Assembly: GCF_028764065.1 (NCBI RefSeq)
Contig: NZ_JACOFN010000001.1
Span: 62,001 to 126,000, forward strand
Direction: 5' to 3'
Source: Fructobacillus sp. CRL 2054
GTDB taxonomy: Bacteria > Bacillota > Bacilli > Lactobacillales > Lactobacillaceae
DNA: 64,000 nt
The notes beneath the pieces were generated by a model. It was not told the origin of the DNA, did no database searches, and worked only from the letters and a program-made list of their open reading frames with translations. The translations under genes were made by a program, and so were the position numbers. Shown piece after piece: positions 30,988-38,192 of the stretch. Position 1 is the first letter of the stretch; each line of letters opens with the position of its first letter.

Positions 30988-31518
30988 TCAGTATCCCGAG
31001 CAGCTTTTAGCAGCTTTTAGCAACTTCTTCTTGGCCTTTTGATTGGCCCGTAGGCTCTGAAAAAAGTCCTTCAGCATCGCTGACGATTCCGCCTGTAAGA
31101 CACCAGGGACAACTTTGACTTGGTGGTTCAAGCGTTCATCATCAAAGACAGAGTATAGCGAAGTCACTGCCCCCGCCTTTTTGTCTTGAGCCCCGAAGTA
31201 CACCAAAGGGATTCGAGCGTTCAAGATGGCTCCTGCACACATTAAGCAAGGTTCCAAGGTAACAAAAAGTGCGGTTTCTTCCAAACGCCAGGTGCCGAGC
31301 TTGGCATTTGCCTCTAAAATAGCATGCATTTCAGCGTGGGCATCGGTCTTCTGATCTTCCTCTCGTCGGTTTCCCGCTGAGGCAATAATTTGACCATTTT
31401 TAACAATCACAGCCCCGATTGGCACTTCCCCACGGTCCCCTGCGGCTTTTGCCTCCGCTAGGGCCGCTTCCATGAAGGTCTTAATCTGGCTCGACTCCAG
31501 TTGCGGAATAACTGCCAT
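30988..31518 (-). CDS. tadA: tRNA-specific adenosine deaminase TadA
   Basis: 176 residues. Cytidine-deaminase fold with zinc ligands in DAHAEMHAI (HAE, about 60-68) and PCLMCAGAI (about 90-98), and proton-shuttle Glu intact. Converts A34 to inosine in tRNA-Arg(ACG). Ribosome site GGAGAAC. Two bases after the stop of the methyltransferase gene, so co-transcribed. The C-terminal tail is lysine-rich (KAKKKLLKAAK). Confidence 0.95.
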   Translation of the reverse strand: MAVIPQLESSQIKTFMEAALAEAKAAGDRGEVPIGAVIVKNGQIIASAGNRREEDQKTDAHAEMHAILEANAKLGTWRLEETALFVTLEPCLMCAGAILNARIPLVYFGAQDKKAGAVTSLYSVFDDERLNHQVKVVPGVLQAESSAMLKDFFQSLRANQKAKKKLLKAAKSCSGY

Positions 31519-31520
31519 AC

Positions 31521-32147
31521 TTAGTTCTCCTTAGGATTCTTTGCCATCAAGACAAAGTAGCCCTTCTTCTTACCAATAATCGAAACATCTTCGAAGACTG
31601 CTTCCAAATTCTTTTGAGCTGAAGGGGCCCCCTGCTTCTTTTGCAGAACAGCAACGATTGCCCCACCTGGAACAAGGTGCTTCGCAGCACCCTGGAGCAT
31701 GGCGGTTACAACTGGCTTTCCGGCACGGATTGGTGGGTTCACCAAAATAGCTGCATACTGATCCTGCACGTTATCGTAAATTGAGGATTGGAAGACGTGG
31801 GTCAAATTATCCACCCCGTTCTTTTGGCAGTTAACCTTGGCCAAGTCCAAAGCGCGATCGTTCACGTCCACCATGTCGACCTCACGGTCCCAGGCCTTCG
31901 CTACCGCATTCCCAACGGGGCCGTATCCACAGCCCAAATCCAAGACTTTTCCGGGAACAAAGTTCTCTTCTGCAGCAGCGTCTAACATCACCCGCGTACC
32001 GAAATCAATCGTCTTCTTGGAAAAAACACCAGCATCGGTCTTAAAGTGTAAGTTATGGCCTAGTAATTCAAAGTCGAAGTTCTGATAATCGTGTTCTGCC
32101 GTTGGATCAGCCGTGAAATACTGTTGTCCACTCACTTTTTCTGCCAT
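31521..32147 (-). CDS. RsmC-like class I methyltransferase
   Basis: 208 residues. MTS (small) methyltransferase domain with SAM-binding VLDLGCGYGPVGNAVA (about 67-82), acidic loop DVNDRALDLA and catalytic NPPIRAGK (about 134-141), as in 16S rRNA guanine-1207 N2-methyltransferases. The Gram-positive short form lacks the N-terminal pseudo-domain of E. coli RsmC. Sits between rplL and tadA, a conserved order in lactobacilli. Confidence 0.88.
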   Translation of the reverse strand: MAEKVSGQQYFTADPTAEHDYQNFDFELLGHNLHFKTDAGVFSKKTIDFGTRVMLDAAAEENFVPGKVLDLGCGYGPVGNAVAKAWDREVDMVDVNDRALDLAKVNCQKNGVDNLTHVFQSSIYDNVQDQYAAILVNPPIRAGKPVVTAMLQGAAKHLVPGGAIVAVLQKKQGAPSAQKNLEAVFEDVSIIGKKKGYFVLMAKNPKEN

Positions 32148-32183
32148 CGATTTTCTCCTATGTTCTCTTTATCAAATTTATGT

Positions 32184-32211
32184 ACAAAAAAAGAGCACGA
32201 AGTGCTCTCTT
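32184..32211 (-). terminator. Terminator of rplJL
   Basis: AAGAGCAC / GTGCTCT stem with a GAA loop and T7 on the minus strand, 11 bp after rplL. Confidence 0.85.
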
Positions 32212-32221
32212 CTTTTAAGAA

Positions 32222-32587
32222 TTACTTCAAAGTAACTGAGGCACCAGTTTCTTCCAAAGCTTCCTTCATTGCGTTGGCATCAGCTTCAGCAACGCCTTCC
32301 TTGATGATTGAAGGTGCGTTGTCAACCAAGTCCTTAGCATCCTTCAAACCAAGACCAGTTGCTTCGCGAACTGCCTTGATAACCTTAACCTTTGCAGTAC
32401 CTGCAGAAGTCAATTCGACATCGAATTCTGACTTTGCAGCGGCACCTTCGCCAGCAGCACCAGCAGCGGCAACAGGGGCAGCAGCTGAAACGTCAAATTC
32501 TTCTTCGATAGCTGAAACCAAGTCAGCCAAGTCCAAAATCGTTGCATCCTTCAATGATGCGATAATCGCGTCTTTATCAAAAGCCAT
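32222..32587 (-). CDS. rplL: Ribosomal protein bL12 (L7/L12)
   Basis: 121 residues. N-terminal dimerisation domain [31 protein letters not shown], Ala/Gly-rich hinge (about 33-52), and C-terminal factor-binding domain [41 protein letters not shown]. Stalk protein that recruits translational GTPases. Ribosome site GGAGGAAA. Second gene of rplJL. Confidence 0.97.
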   Translation of the reverse strand: MAFDKDAIIASLKDATILDLADLVSAIEEEFDVSAAAPVAAAGAAGEGAAAKSEFDVELTSAGTAKVKVIKAVREATGLGLKDAKDLVDNAPSIIKEGVAEADANAMKEALEETGASVTLK

Positions 32588-32637
32588 GATTAATTTCCTC
32601 CAATTTATAAATGTTTAGTAATAAGTATAAGTCAAAC

Positions 32638-33159
32638 TTATTCGGCAGCTTCGGCAGTTTCGCCTTCAGCTTCCTTCTTTTCTTGCAATGCCTTAACAGC
32701 ATAAGCAAAGCTCCGGATTGGGAACTGGAACTCGGCCATCAACTGACCAAGCAAACCTTCGCGAGAAGGCAATGAAGCGTACTTGTTGATTTCGTCGATA
32801 TCAACGACAGAACCATCAATAACACCACCCTTGATAGTCAACTTTTCGTTGGCATCAGAGTACTTCTTCAAAATGCGGGCTGGGGCAACAGCGTCATCTT
32901 CTGAGAAGGCAACGGCAGTAGGTCCAGCAAACAAATCGTTCAATTCTTCAAAGCCAGCATCCTTGGCAGCACGTACAAGAACCTTGTTCTTGATGACTTC
33001 CAAAACGACACCTTCTTGACGTAATTGGTGACGCAAATCAGTTGATTCTGCAACTGTCAAACCAATAGGATTAACAAGAACAGCAGATGAAGCGTTCTTG
33101 AATTGTTCAGTCACTTCAGCAACCTTTTGCGCTTTCAAAGCAATAGCTTGTTCACTCAT
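32638..33159 (-). CDS. rplJ: Ribosomal protein uL10
   Basis: 173 residues. N-terminal rRNA-binding domain (KAQKVAEVTEQFKNASSAVLVNPIGLTVAE...LRHQLRQEGV) and C-terminal bL12-binding helix region, ending in an acidic Glu/Ala tail. Carries bL12 dimers on the stalk base. Preceded by its own promoter and an L10-type leader for autoregulation. Confidence 0.96.
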   Translation of the reverse strand: MSEQAIALKAQKVAEVTEQFKNASSAVLVNPIGLTVAESTDLRHQLRQEGVVLEVIKNKVLVRAAKDAGFEELNDLFAGPTAVAFSEDDAVAPARILKKYSDANEKLTIKGGVIDGSVVDIDEINKYASLPSREGLLGQLMAEFQFPIRSFAYAVKALQEKKEAEGETAEAAE

Positions 33160-33174
33160 GTGAAATTCTCCTTC

Positions 33175-33305
33175 CTAAAGATTTTTTTGCAAAAGAAACC
33201 CGCCTGCCAGAAGACAGACGGGTCAGTTAGTTTTCATAACTTCCTCGGCAGGAGATTAAGGTGCAAGCACCACCTGAGTCTTAGGCAAAATTGATTTAAT
33301 TTACT
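33175..33305 (-). promoter_or_regulatory. Ribosomal protein L10 leader with attenuator hairpin
   Basis: Minus-strand sequence includes GCCTAAGACTCAGGTGGTGC, CACCTTAATCTCCTGCC and GAGGAAGT, matching the conserved elements of the L10 leader RNA. A terminator-like hairpin ACCCG-CTG / CAG-CGGGT with following T (33191-33223) lies just before rplJ, so regulation is probably by L10/L12 binding and attenuation. Confidence 0.85.
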
Positions 33306-33310
33306 TAGTA

Positions 33311-33339
33311 ATTCTAACAGCTTAATTGACGACTGTCAA
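33311..33339 (-). promoter_or_regulatory. rplJL promoter
   Basis: TTGACA (33334-33339), 17-nt spacer, TAGAAT (33311-33316) on the minus strand; the -35 box begins right after the rplA stop codon. Confidence 0.85.
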
Positions 33340-34032
33340 TTAAAGAGACGTTACATCCAAAGTAACGGCTGGTGACATCGTTGAAGCCAAAGCCACGTTA
33401 GAAACGTAAGTTCCCTTAACAGCGGCTGGACGAGCCTTCAAGATAACAGCAGCAATTGCCTTGATGTTTTCTGCCAACTTAGCATCATCAAATGATACAC
33501 GGCCAACAGTAACAGCAACGTTTCCGTCACGGTCAGTACGGTAGGTAACTTGACCACCCTTGGCGTCAGAAACGGCCTTCTTAACGTCCATGGTAACAGT
33601 ACCAGTCTTAGGGTTAGGCATCAATCCCTTAGGACCCAATGCACGACCCACACGACCAACTTGTGCCATCATGTCAGGCGTTGCGATAGCAACGTCAAAG
33701 TCAAGCCATCCGCCTTGGATCTTTTGAACCAAGTCAGCAGCGCCGACAACGTCAGCACCAGCAGCTTCGGCTTCCTTAGCCTTGTCACCTTGCGCGAAGA
33801 CAACAACCTTCTTGTCCTTACCAGAACCGTTAGGCAAAACTACGGCACCACGGAGTTGTTGGTCAGCTTGACGAGTATCAACGTTCAACTTGAAAGTCAA
33901 TTCAACAGAAGCGTCGAAGTTTGCGTATGAAACTTCCTTCAACAATGAAACACCTTCAGTCAAGTTGTAGGCCTTTTCGGCTTCAACCTTGGCTGCGGCT
34001 TCTAAATACTTCTTTCCATGCTTTTGAGTCAT
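33340..34032 (-). CDS. rplA: Ribosomal protein uL1
   Basis: 230 residues with typical [17 protein letters not shown] start, [55 protein letters not shown] and C-terminal [21 protein letters not shown]. Builds the mobile L1 stalk; in many bacteria it represses its own operon. ATG overlaps the rplK stop, with AAGGAGG upstream. Confidence 0.97.
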   Translation of the reverse strand: MTQKHGKKYLEAAAKVEAEKAYNLTEGVSLLKEVSYANFDASVELTFKLNVDTRQADQQLRGAVVLPNGSGKDKKVVVFAQGDKAKEAEAAGADVVGAADLVQKIQGGWLDFDVAIATPDMMAQVGRVGRALGPKGLMPNPKTGTVTMDVKKAVSDAKGGQVTYRTDRDGNVAVTVGRVSFDDAKLAENIKAIAAVILKARPAAVKGTYVSNVALASTMSPAVTLDVTSL

Positions 34033-34496
34033 TATTCTGCGTCCTCCTTGATTGCTGTTCCATCAACAGTCAAGTCCACACCGTCGACAGTAACACCCAT
34101 TGAACGGGCAGTACCTTCGATCATCTTCATGGCAGCTGTGATGTCATTGGCGTTCAAATCGGCCATCTTGTTTTCCGCAATGGCACGGATTTGGTCAAGG
34201 GTAACGTTTCCACACTTAGTGCGGTTAGGTTCACCAGAACCCTTACCAACAATCTTACGCAATTGGTCAGCTGCTGGTGGAGTCTTAGTTACGAATTCGA
34301 ATGAACGATCATCGAAAACTGAGATTTCAACAGGGATAGTTGAACCAGCTTGGTCAGCAGTCCGGGCGTTGAATTCCTTAGTAAACTGTGCAATGTTAAT
34401 TCCAGCTTGTCCCAATGCAGGACCTACTGGAGGGGCTGGTGTTGCCTTAGCGGCAGCGATCTGTAGCTTAACTACATTTACGACTTTTTTAGCCAC
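34032..34496 (-). CDS. rplK: Ribosomal protein uL11
   Basis: 154 residues from a GTG at 34496 (GAGGAGGAAA upstream), giving [32 protein letters not shown]. Both L11 domains are complete, ending at [13 protein letters not shown] tail of about 13 residues ([15 protein letters not shown]) extends beyond the usual 141 residues. Forms the GTPase-associated centre with 23S rRNA. The upstream region (34497-34578) carries two small hairpins (GCATGTC/GACATG and GCAG/CTGC) and a TATGATAAT -10-like element. Confidence 0.95.
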   Translation of the reverse strand: MAKKVVNVVKLQIAAAKATPAPPVGPALGQAGINIAQFTKEFNARTADQAGSTIPVEISVFDDRSFEFVTKTPPAADQLRKIVGKGSGEPNRTKCGNVTLDQIRAIAENKMADLNANDITAAMKMIEGTARSMGVTVDGVDLTVDGTAIKEDAE

Positions 34497-34578
34497 GATA
34501 TTTTCCTCCTCGTGTTGTGGTAGAGCGCAGCTTAAGTGCTGCTTCCACACATGTCTTTGACATGCCCTATTATCATAA

Positions 34579-34608
34579 CAAAAAAAGCCCCCTTCGTAAA
34601 GGGAGCTT
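34579..34608 (-). terminator. Terminator between nusG and rplK
   Basis: GCTCCCTTT / AAGGGGGC stem followed by T7 on the minus strand, 5 bp past the nusG stop. Confidence 0.82.
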
Positions 34609-34612
34609 CTCA

Positions 34613-35182
34613 TTAAATGTTTGTATCGATATCGTTGAATCCAAGTTCAGTTGGTGTTTCACGTCCGAAGACTTCAACAGTTGCTTCAACTTCTTGCTTT
34701 TCTGGATCGATCGAACGGATGATTCCTTCCATCCCATTAAATGGTCCGGCAACAATCTTGATTGTTTGACCAACTTCAACATCCAAGTCCACAACCTTTT
34801 CACCAGTCATGCCCATTCGCTTCATCAACAAATCAACTTCTTCTGGCAAAAGTGAGTTAGGCTTTGACCCGGCACCGTGAGAGCCAAGGAATCCAGTAAC
34901 ACCTGGCGTGTTACGAACGACGTACCAAGCTTCATCCGTCATGTTGCCATCTTGTGGCGTCGCCATTTCGACCAAAACATAACCAGGAAAGTCGTTTTCA
35001 ATCGATGTCTTTACTTCACCGTCTTGCACTGTTGAAACTTCTTGTTCAGGCACCAAAACACGGAAGATTTGGTCAGCCATCCCCATTGTTTGCGTACGTG
35101 ATTCAAGGTTAGTCTTCACCTTGTGTTCGTATCCTGAGTAAGTGTGCACAACAAACCATGCTTTTTCGATTGAATCGGTCAT
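34613..35182 (-). CDS. nusG: Transcription termination/antitermination protein NusG
   Basis: 189 residues from the ATG at 35182 (AGGA upstream). NGN domain: [21 protein letters not shown] (about 6-26), FPGYVLVEM and [19 protein letters not shown] domain: [23 protein letters not shown]. Binds RNA polymerase and links transcription with translation or Rho. A 6-bp GCGAGC / GCTCGC hairpin sits just before its ribosome site. Confidence 0.96.
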   Translation of the reverse strand: MTDSIEKAWFVVHTYSGYEHKVKTNLESRTQTMGMADQIFRVLVPEQEVSTVQDGEVKTSIENDFPGYVLVEMATPQDGNMTDEAWYVVRNTPGVTGFLGSHGAGSKPNSLLPEEVDLLMKRMGMTGEKVVDLDVEVGQTIKIVAGPFNGMEGIIRSIDPEKQEVEATVEVFGRETPTELGFNDIDTNI

Positions 35183-35227
35183 ATTCCTGCGAGCTAGGCT
35201 CGCCCTCCTTTGTTTTTTTGTAAATAA

Positions 35228-35251
35228 AAAAGAGTCAATCGACTCTTTTTC
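35228..35251. terminator. Terminator between secE and nusG
   Basis: Perfect AAAAAGAGTC / GACTCTTTTT stem with an AATC loop. It lies upstream of nusG, implying that nusG is transcribed partly from its own promoter or by readthrough. Confidence 0.8.
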
Positions 35252-35280
35252 TCGCTGCATCTAGTATACTACAGCTTTTC

Positions 35281-35457
35281 TTAGTGCGCTACCAAGAAAT
35301 TAACACCTTGCTTCAAGACCCAATCAAAGGCCCCAATCAGGACACCAAAGATAATTGACATAGCAATAACCGCAATCGTTTCACGATTTGTTTGCTTCCA
35401 TGACAACCAGGTCACTTTCTTCATTTCTGAAGCTACATTCTTAAAATAAGTAATCAT
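35281..35457 (-). CDS. secE: Preprotein translocase subunit SecE
   Basis: 58 residues: MITYFKNVASEMKKVTW, the conserved amphipathic motif, then LSWKQTNRETIAVIAMSIIFGVLIGAFDWVL, a single membrane helix, as in short Gram-positive SecE. Partner of SecY in protein export. The standard rpmG-secE-nusG order supports the call. Confidence 0.93.
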   Translation of the reverse strand: MITYFKNVASEMKKVTWLSWKQTNRETIAVIAMSIIFGVLIGAFDWVLKQGVNFLVAH

Positions 35458-35467
35458 GAAAAAACCT

Positions 35468-35616
35468 CACTTAGTTTCTCGATGGAAGGTGTGCTTGCCA
35501 CAATGTGGACAAAACTTTTTAACACCCAGACGTTCTGTACGGCCCTTTGAAAGGGTTACCGTGTAGTTTCTTGAACCACAAACGTCACAGGCTAACGATG
35601 CTTTTTGACTAGGCAT
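35468..35616 (-). pseudogene. rpmG: Ribosomal protein bL33 gene with a -1 frameshift
   Basis: ATG at 35616 opens [33 protein letters not shown], clearly bL33 with the first CxxC pair. At the AAAA tract (plus-strand CTTTT at about 35516-35520) one base is missing relative to the family. The -1 frame continues [16 protein letters not shown] with TGA at 35468-35470, restoring the second CxxC and the expected 49-residue length. As sequenced, translation would instead run [10 protein letters not shown]... and end at a TGA overlapping the secE start. Either a disrupted copy (most genomes have another rpmG), a homopolymer sequencing error, or recoding. Confidence 0.82.
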
Positions 35617-35676
35617 ATTAATCCTCACTTCCTGTTATAATAGCACGATTTTAGGCCGAGAACAAGTTGACGCCCC

Positions 35677-36234
35677 TTAACCTAGTGCTCGTTCTATCGA
35701 CAGCTTCAGTTGATACTGAACCTGCTGCACCTGCCGCTTTTCGCGAGCAGATATCTTTTTCAATAAGGGTTCCACACCAATCAAAGCAAGTAAACTCCGC
35801 CTGTAAACAGCACCATTTCGCAAATGCGTTTGAGCCAGCGATTCTCTCAGTATGATGATTTGTTCCGGATTAAAAGTATTTGTCGCAACAAAGTGCCCGA
35901 CGCCAGGCGTCTCATCCAAGGAAAGCATATTCTTTTGAAAGTATCCCTTATGACTCTTATAAATCCGTTTTAGGTCAACCGACTTATTGATTAAGGACTG
36001 CATGTAATAGGTCGAGAAACGCGCTTTGGAATCGGATGAGCTGAAGCAACGCACGGAATTAAGTAAAACTTCCAAGGCGTCTGCTTCCCAATCATCGATT
36101 CGATAATAGCCAGACAAATGGTCCTCATAAACTTTGTAAACCAAGCCCCTCGTTCTACTCCTTAATACATAATAAGCCCGTTCGTGACCGCGTTGTGCGG
36201 CAATCACTACTGGCAACAGGATATCCTTCTTCAT
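35677..36234 (-). CDS. SigH/ComX-like sigma factor
   Basis: 185 residues from the ATG at 36234 (GGGAGG upstream). Region 2-like stretch: GLVYKVYEDHLSGYYRIDDWEADALEVLLNSVRCF...FSTYYMQSLINKSVDLKR (about 30-95), matching the DDWxQEA and YF/YY-x(5)-N pattern of small sigma factors. The C-terminal half is basic and helical, with a possible region 4 at PEQIIILRESL...LLALIGVEPLLKKISARE. Location between rlmB and rpmG-secE-nusG is the classic sigH/comX position in Lactobacillales, where the protein can drive competence genes. Divergent, so functional status is uncertain. Confidence 0.8.
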   Translation of the reverse strand: MKKDILLPVVIAAQRGHERAYYVLRSRTRGLVYKVYEDHLSGYYRIDDWEADALEVLLNSVRCFSSSDSKARFSTYYMQSLINKSVDLKRIYKSHKGYFQKNMLSLDETPGVGHFVATNTFNPEQIIILRESLAQTHLRNGAVYRRSLLALIGVEPLLKKISAREKRQVQQVQYQLKLSIERALG

Positions 36235-36271
36235 CCAAGCCTCCCAAATTCTGGCAGGCTCTAACACCCAC

Positions 36272-37024
36272 CTAGTTCTTTGGGTGTCTCGTGCCAAAGG
36301 CTTGGTAAATTAAGAGTGATGCGGCGACGGAAGCATTCAAAGATTGAACGTGACCAATCATCGGAATGGTTAACATGGCATCGACCTGCTTTTTAAGCAA
36401 AGGTGAAATACCCTTTCCTTCGTTTCCAATGATTAAGGCCGTTGCACCCTTGGCATCCCATGTCCGATAGTCTTGACCATTCATATCGGTGCCAAAGACC
36501 CAGAGGCCACGGTCCTTCAAAGTCTTGACAGTTTGGACCAAGTTTGTCACTCGGCAAACAGGAACGTGTTCGATTGCGCCAGTCGACGCCTTCGCCACCG
36601 TTCCCGTCAATTGAACCGAACGGCGCTTAGGAATAATGATCCCGTGCACACCAGCAGCGTCGGCGGTACGCATGATAGAACCCAGATTATGAGGATCTTC
36701 AATTTCATCCAGAATCAAGAAGAAGGGTTCTTCACCAGCCTGCTCAGCCTTTTCAAAAAGTTGATCGAGGTCAGCATAATCATAGGCTGCCACTGAAAGA
36801 ACCAATCCCTGGTGGTTACCACGGTCAGCTAGTTCGTCCAACTTTCCCTTTGGCCCCTGCGTCACAACTAGGCCACGGTCCTTTGCCAACTTGCTAGCTT
36901 CTTGGGCAACACGTGGGTTCAAACCGGTTTGAATCCACAACTTGTTCAAGGACTGGTCACCCTTCAATGTCTCAATAACGGCATGGTGCCCATAAATAAA
37001 GGCTTGATTATCTTGTTTTGGCAT
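36272..37024 (-). CDS. rlmB: 23S rRNA (guanosine2251-2'-O)-methyltransferase RlmB
   Basis: 250 residues from the ATG at 37024 (GGGGAGAA upstream). SpoU family: N-terminal substrate-binding domain FIYGHHAVIETLKG, then motif 1 LILDEIEDPHNLGSIMRTADAAGVHGII (about 105-132), motif 2 IIGNEGKGIS and motif 3 IPMIGHVQSLNASVAASLLIYQ. Methylates G2251 in the P loop of 23S rRNA. Overlaps mrnC by 17 bp. Confidence 0.95.
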   Translation of the reverse strand: MPKQDNQAFIYGHHAVIETLKGDQSLNKLWIQTGLNPRVAQEASKLAKDRGLVVTQGPKGKLDELADRGNHQGLVLSVAAYDYADLDQLFEKAEQAGEEPFFLILDEIEDPHNLGSIMRTADAAGVHGIIIPKRRSVQLTGTVAKASTGAIEHVPVCRVTNLVQTVKTLKDRGLWVFGTDMNGQDYRTWDAKGATALIIGNEGKGISPLLKKQVDAMLTIPMIGHVQSLNASVAASLLIYQAFGTRHPKN

Positions 37025-37427
37025 CGTCTGTTCTCCCCTGTTCAACCTGTTCATAGATCCAATTCATCATCTGGTCCAAACGTTCTTCTTGACCGGATAG
37101 GTAAAGATAGCCCACCATCGCTTCAACACCCGTTGAAATTCGGTATGCCACTACGTTGGTGTTCTTCGCCTTCGTGTAGGACTTAGCGTTACGGCCCCGC
37201 TTGAAGTAGTGCATCTCCGTTTCGGTCAAGTAGTCCTCATCCCGCATGATATCAAACAAGGCAGCGTGTGCCTTGGCCGATACGTAGTGCCTTGACTTCT
37301 TCTGAAGGTCGTTAACCTTTGTCAGGCCCGTAGCAACCAAATGTGTCCGCACCTTAATCTCATAAATTGCATCGCCAATATAAGCAAGAGACAACCCATT
37401 CATTTGTTCGTAGTCGAGTTTTTCCAT
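37008..37427 (-). CDS. mrnC: Mini-ribonuclease III
   Basis: 139 residues. Single RNase III catalytic domain with LSLAYIGDAIYEIKVRTHLV (about 13-32; Asp ligand of GDAIYE) and GVEAMVGYLYLSG (Glu ligand, about 108-120). No double-stranded-RNA-binding domain. Trims 23S rRNA ends. Neighbouring rlmB is the usual partner; cysS, normally upstream, is not here. Confidence 0.94.
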   Translation of the reverse strand: MEKLDYEQMNGLSLAYIGDAIYEIKVRTHLVATGLTKVNDLQKKSRHYVSAKAHAALFDIMRDEDYLTETEMHYFKRGRNAKSYTKAKNTNVVAYRISTGVEAMVGYLYLSGQEERLDQMMNWIYEQVEQGRTDDAKTR

Positions 37428-37627
37428 ATTTTCCTTACTAATAAAAGAATCCCCCGAGCAACCCTATCTTAATTCCATATTGGAACAATTCGTCAAAAGT
37501 CGCCCGCAAACTCCTTCAATTTGGCCAAAAAGGCCTTTTTTATACAGTTCGAAGTATTCTATCTGTTTCAATCCGATAAAAAGAACCCATTCCTGGAAAA
37601 GTACACCAGTCAGGGCCTTCTTTTATA

Positions 37628-38077
37628 TTATTTCGATTGGTGCTGTGCGCGAATACCATTGTACCAACGCCAAGTCCACATCACCATGAAACCAAGCACA
37701 ACAGATGCAATAACATGTACGGCAATCTCGCCCTGGTTTTGGGGTGGCCAAAATAGTAAGGCCGCAATCAACAAAACGGCGGTTGCCATCAAAGCCTGCG
37801 TCCACTGTGTCCAGTTCGTTACCTGGTATTGATTGTGCGGAACGGACTTTGGAAAGAGAATGTATTGAATTTGTTCTCCGGCGGGGCTAAAGGCTAAGGC
37901 ATAGTAAGCGCACAGTCCGTAGGCAAACCAATTCACTTCGTATTCTGAATTACCAGACTTCACGCGCCAAACTAACAATGCCAAGATAACAATAACTGGC
38001 ACAATCGCGATGAGCCAGAGTTGCTTCTTAGACAGCTTCTTTACCCATCCTACCCATTCGATTGTTACTTTTGCCAT
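37628..38077 (-). CDS. Uncharacterised four-segment membrane protein
   Basis: 149 residues from the ATG at 38077 (GGAGG upstream). Hydrophobic segments at about 23-40, 52-68, 93-113 and 118-138. Loops carry PAGEQIQYILFPKSVPHNQYQVTNWTQW, and the C-terminus is MWTWRWYNGIRAQHQSK. I do not recognise a family. It sits between rpoC and mrnC on the same strand, separated from both by intergenic sequence, so it is probably an independent transcript. Confidence 0.7.
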   Translation of the reverse strand: MAKVTIEWVGWVKKLSKKQLWLIAIVPVIVILALLVWRVKSGNSEYEVNWFAYGLCAYYALAFSPAGEQIQYILFPKSVPHNQYQVTNWTQWTQALMATAVLLIAALLFWPPQNQGEIAVHVIASVVLGFMVMWTWRWYNGIRAQHQSK

Positions 38078-38135
38078 AGTAGCCTCCATTCGTTCACTAA
38101 CTCTAGTCTACCCCATTTTGCGGGCTCACTCAATT

Positions 38136-38184
38136 AAAAAAGCCAGCTGACTAAGCTTCTTTCGCTTAGCCAACTGGCTTTTAT
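38136..38184 (-). terminator. Terminator of rpoBC
   Basis: Long hairpin AAAAAGCCAG-TG-CTAAGC / GCTTAG-CA-CTGGCTTTT with a 7-nt loop and T-run on the minus strand, 9 bp past the rpoC stop. Confidence 0.88.
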
Positions 38185-38192
38185 TTAAGTCA

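Noticed and set aside
37428-37627. A small gene or terminator between mrnC and the membrane protein gene
   Set aside because: No frame with a start and ribosome site; the GGCC-A5-GGCC-T6 element near 37529 is a weak hairpin on the plus strand where no gene ends.
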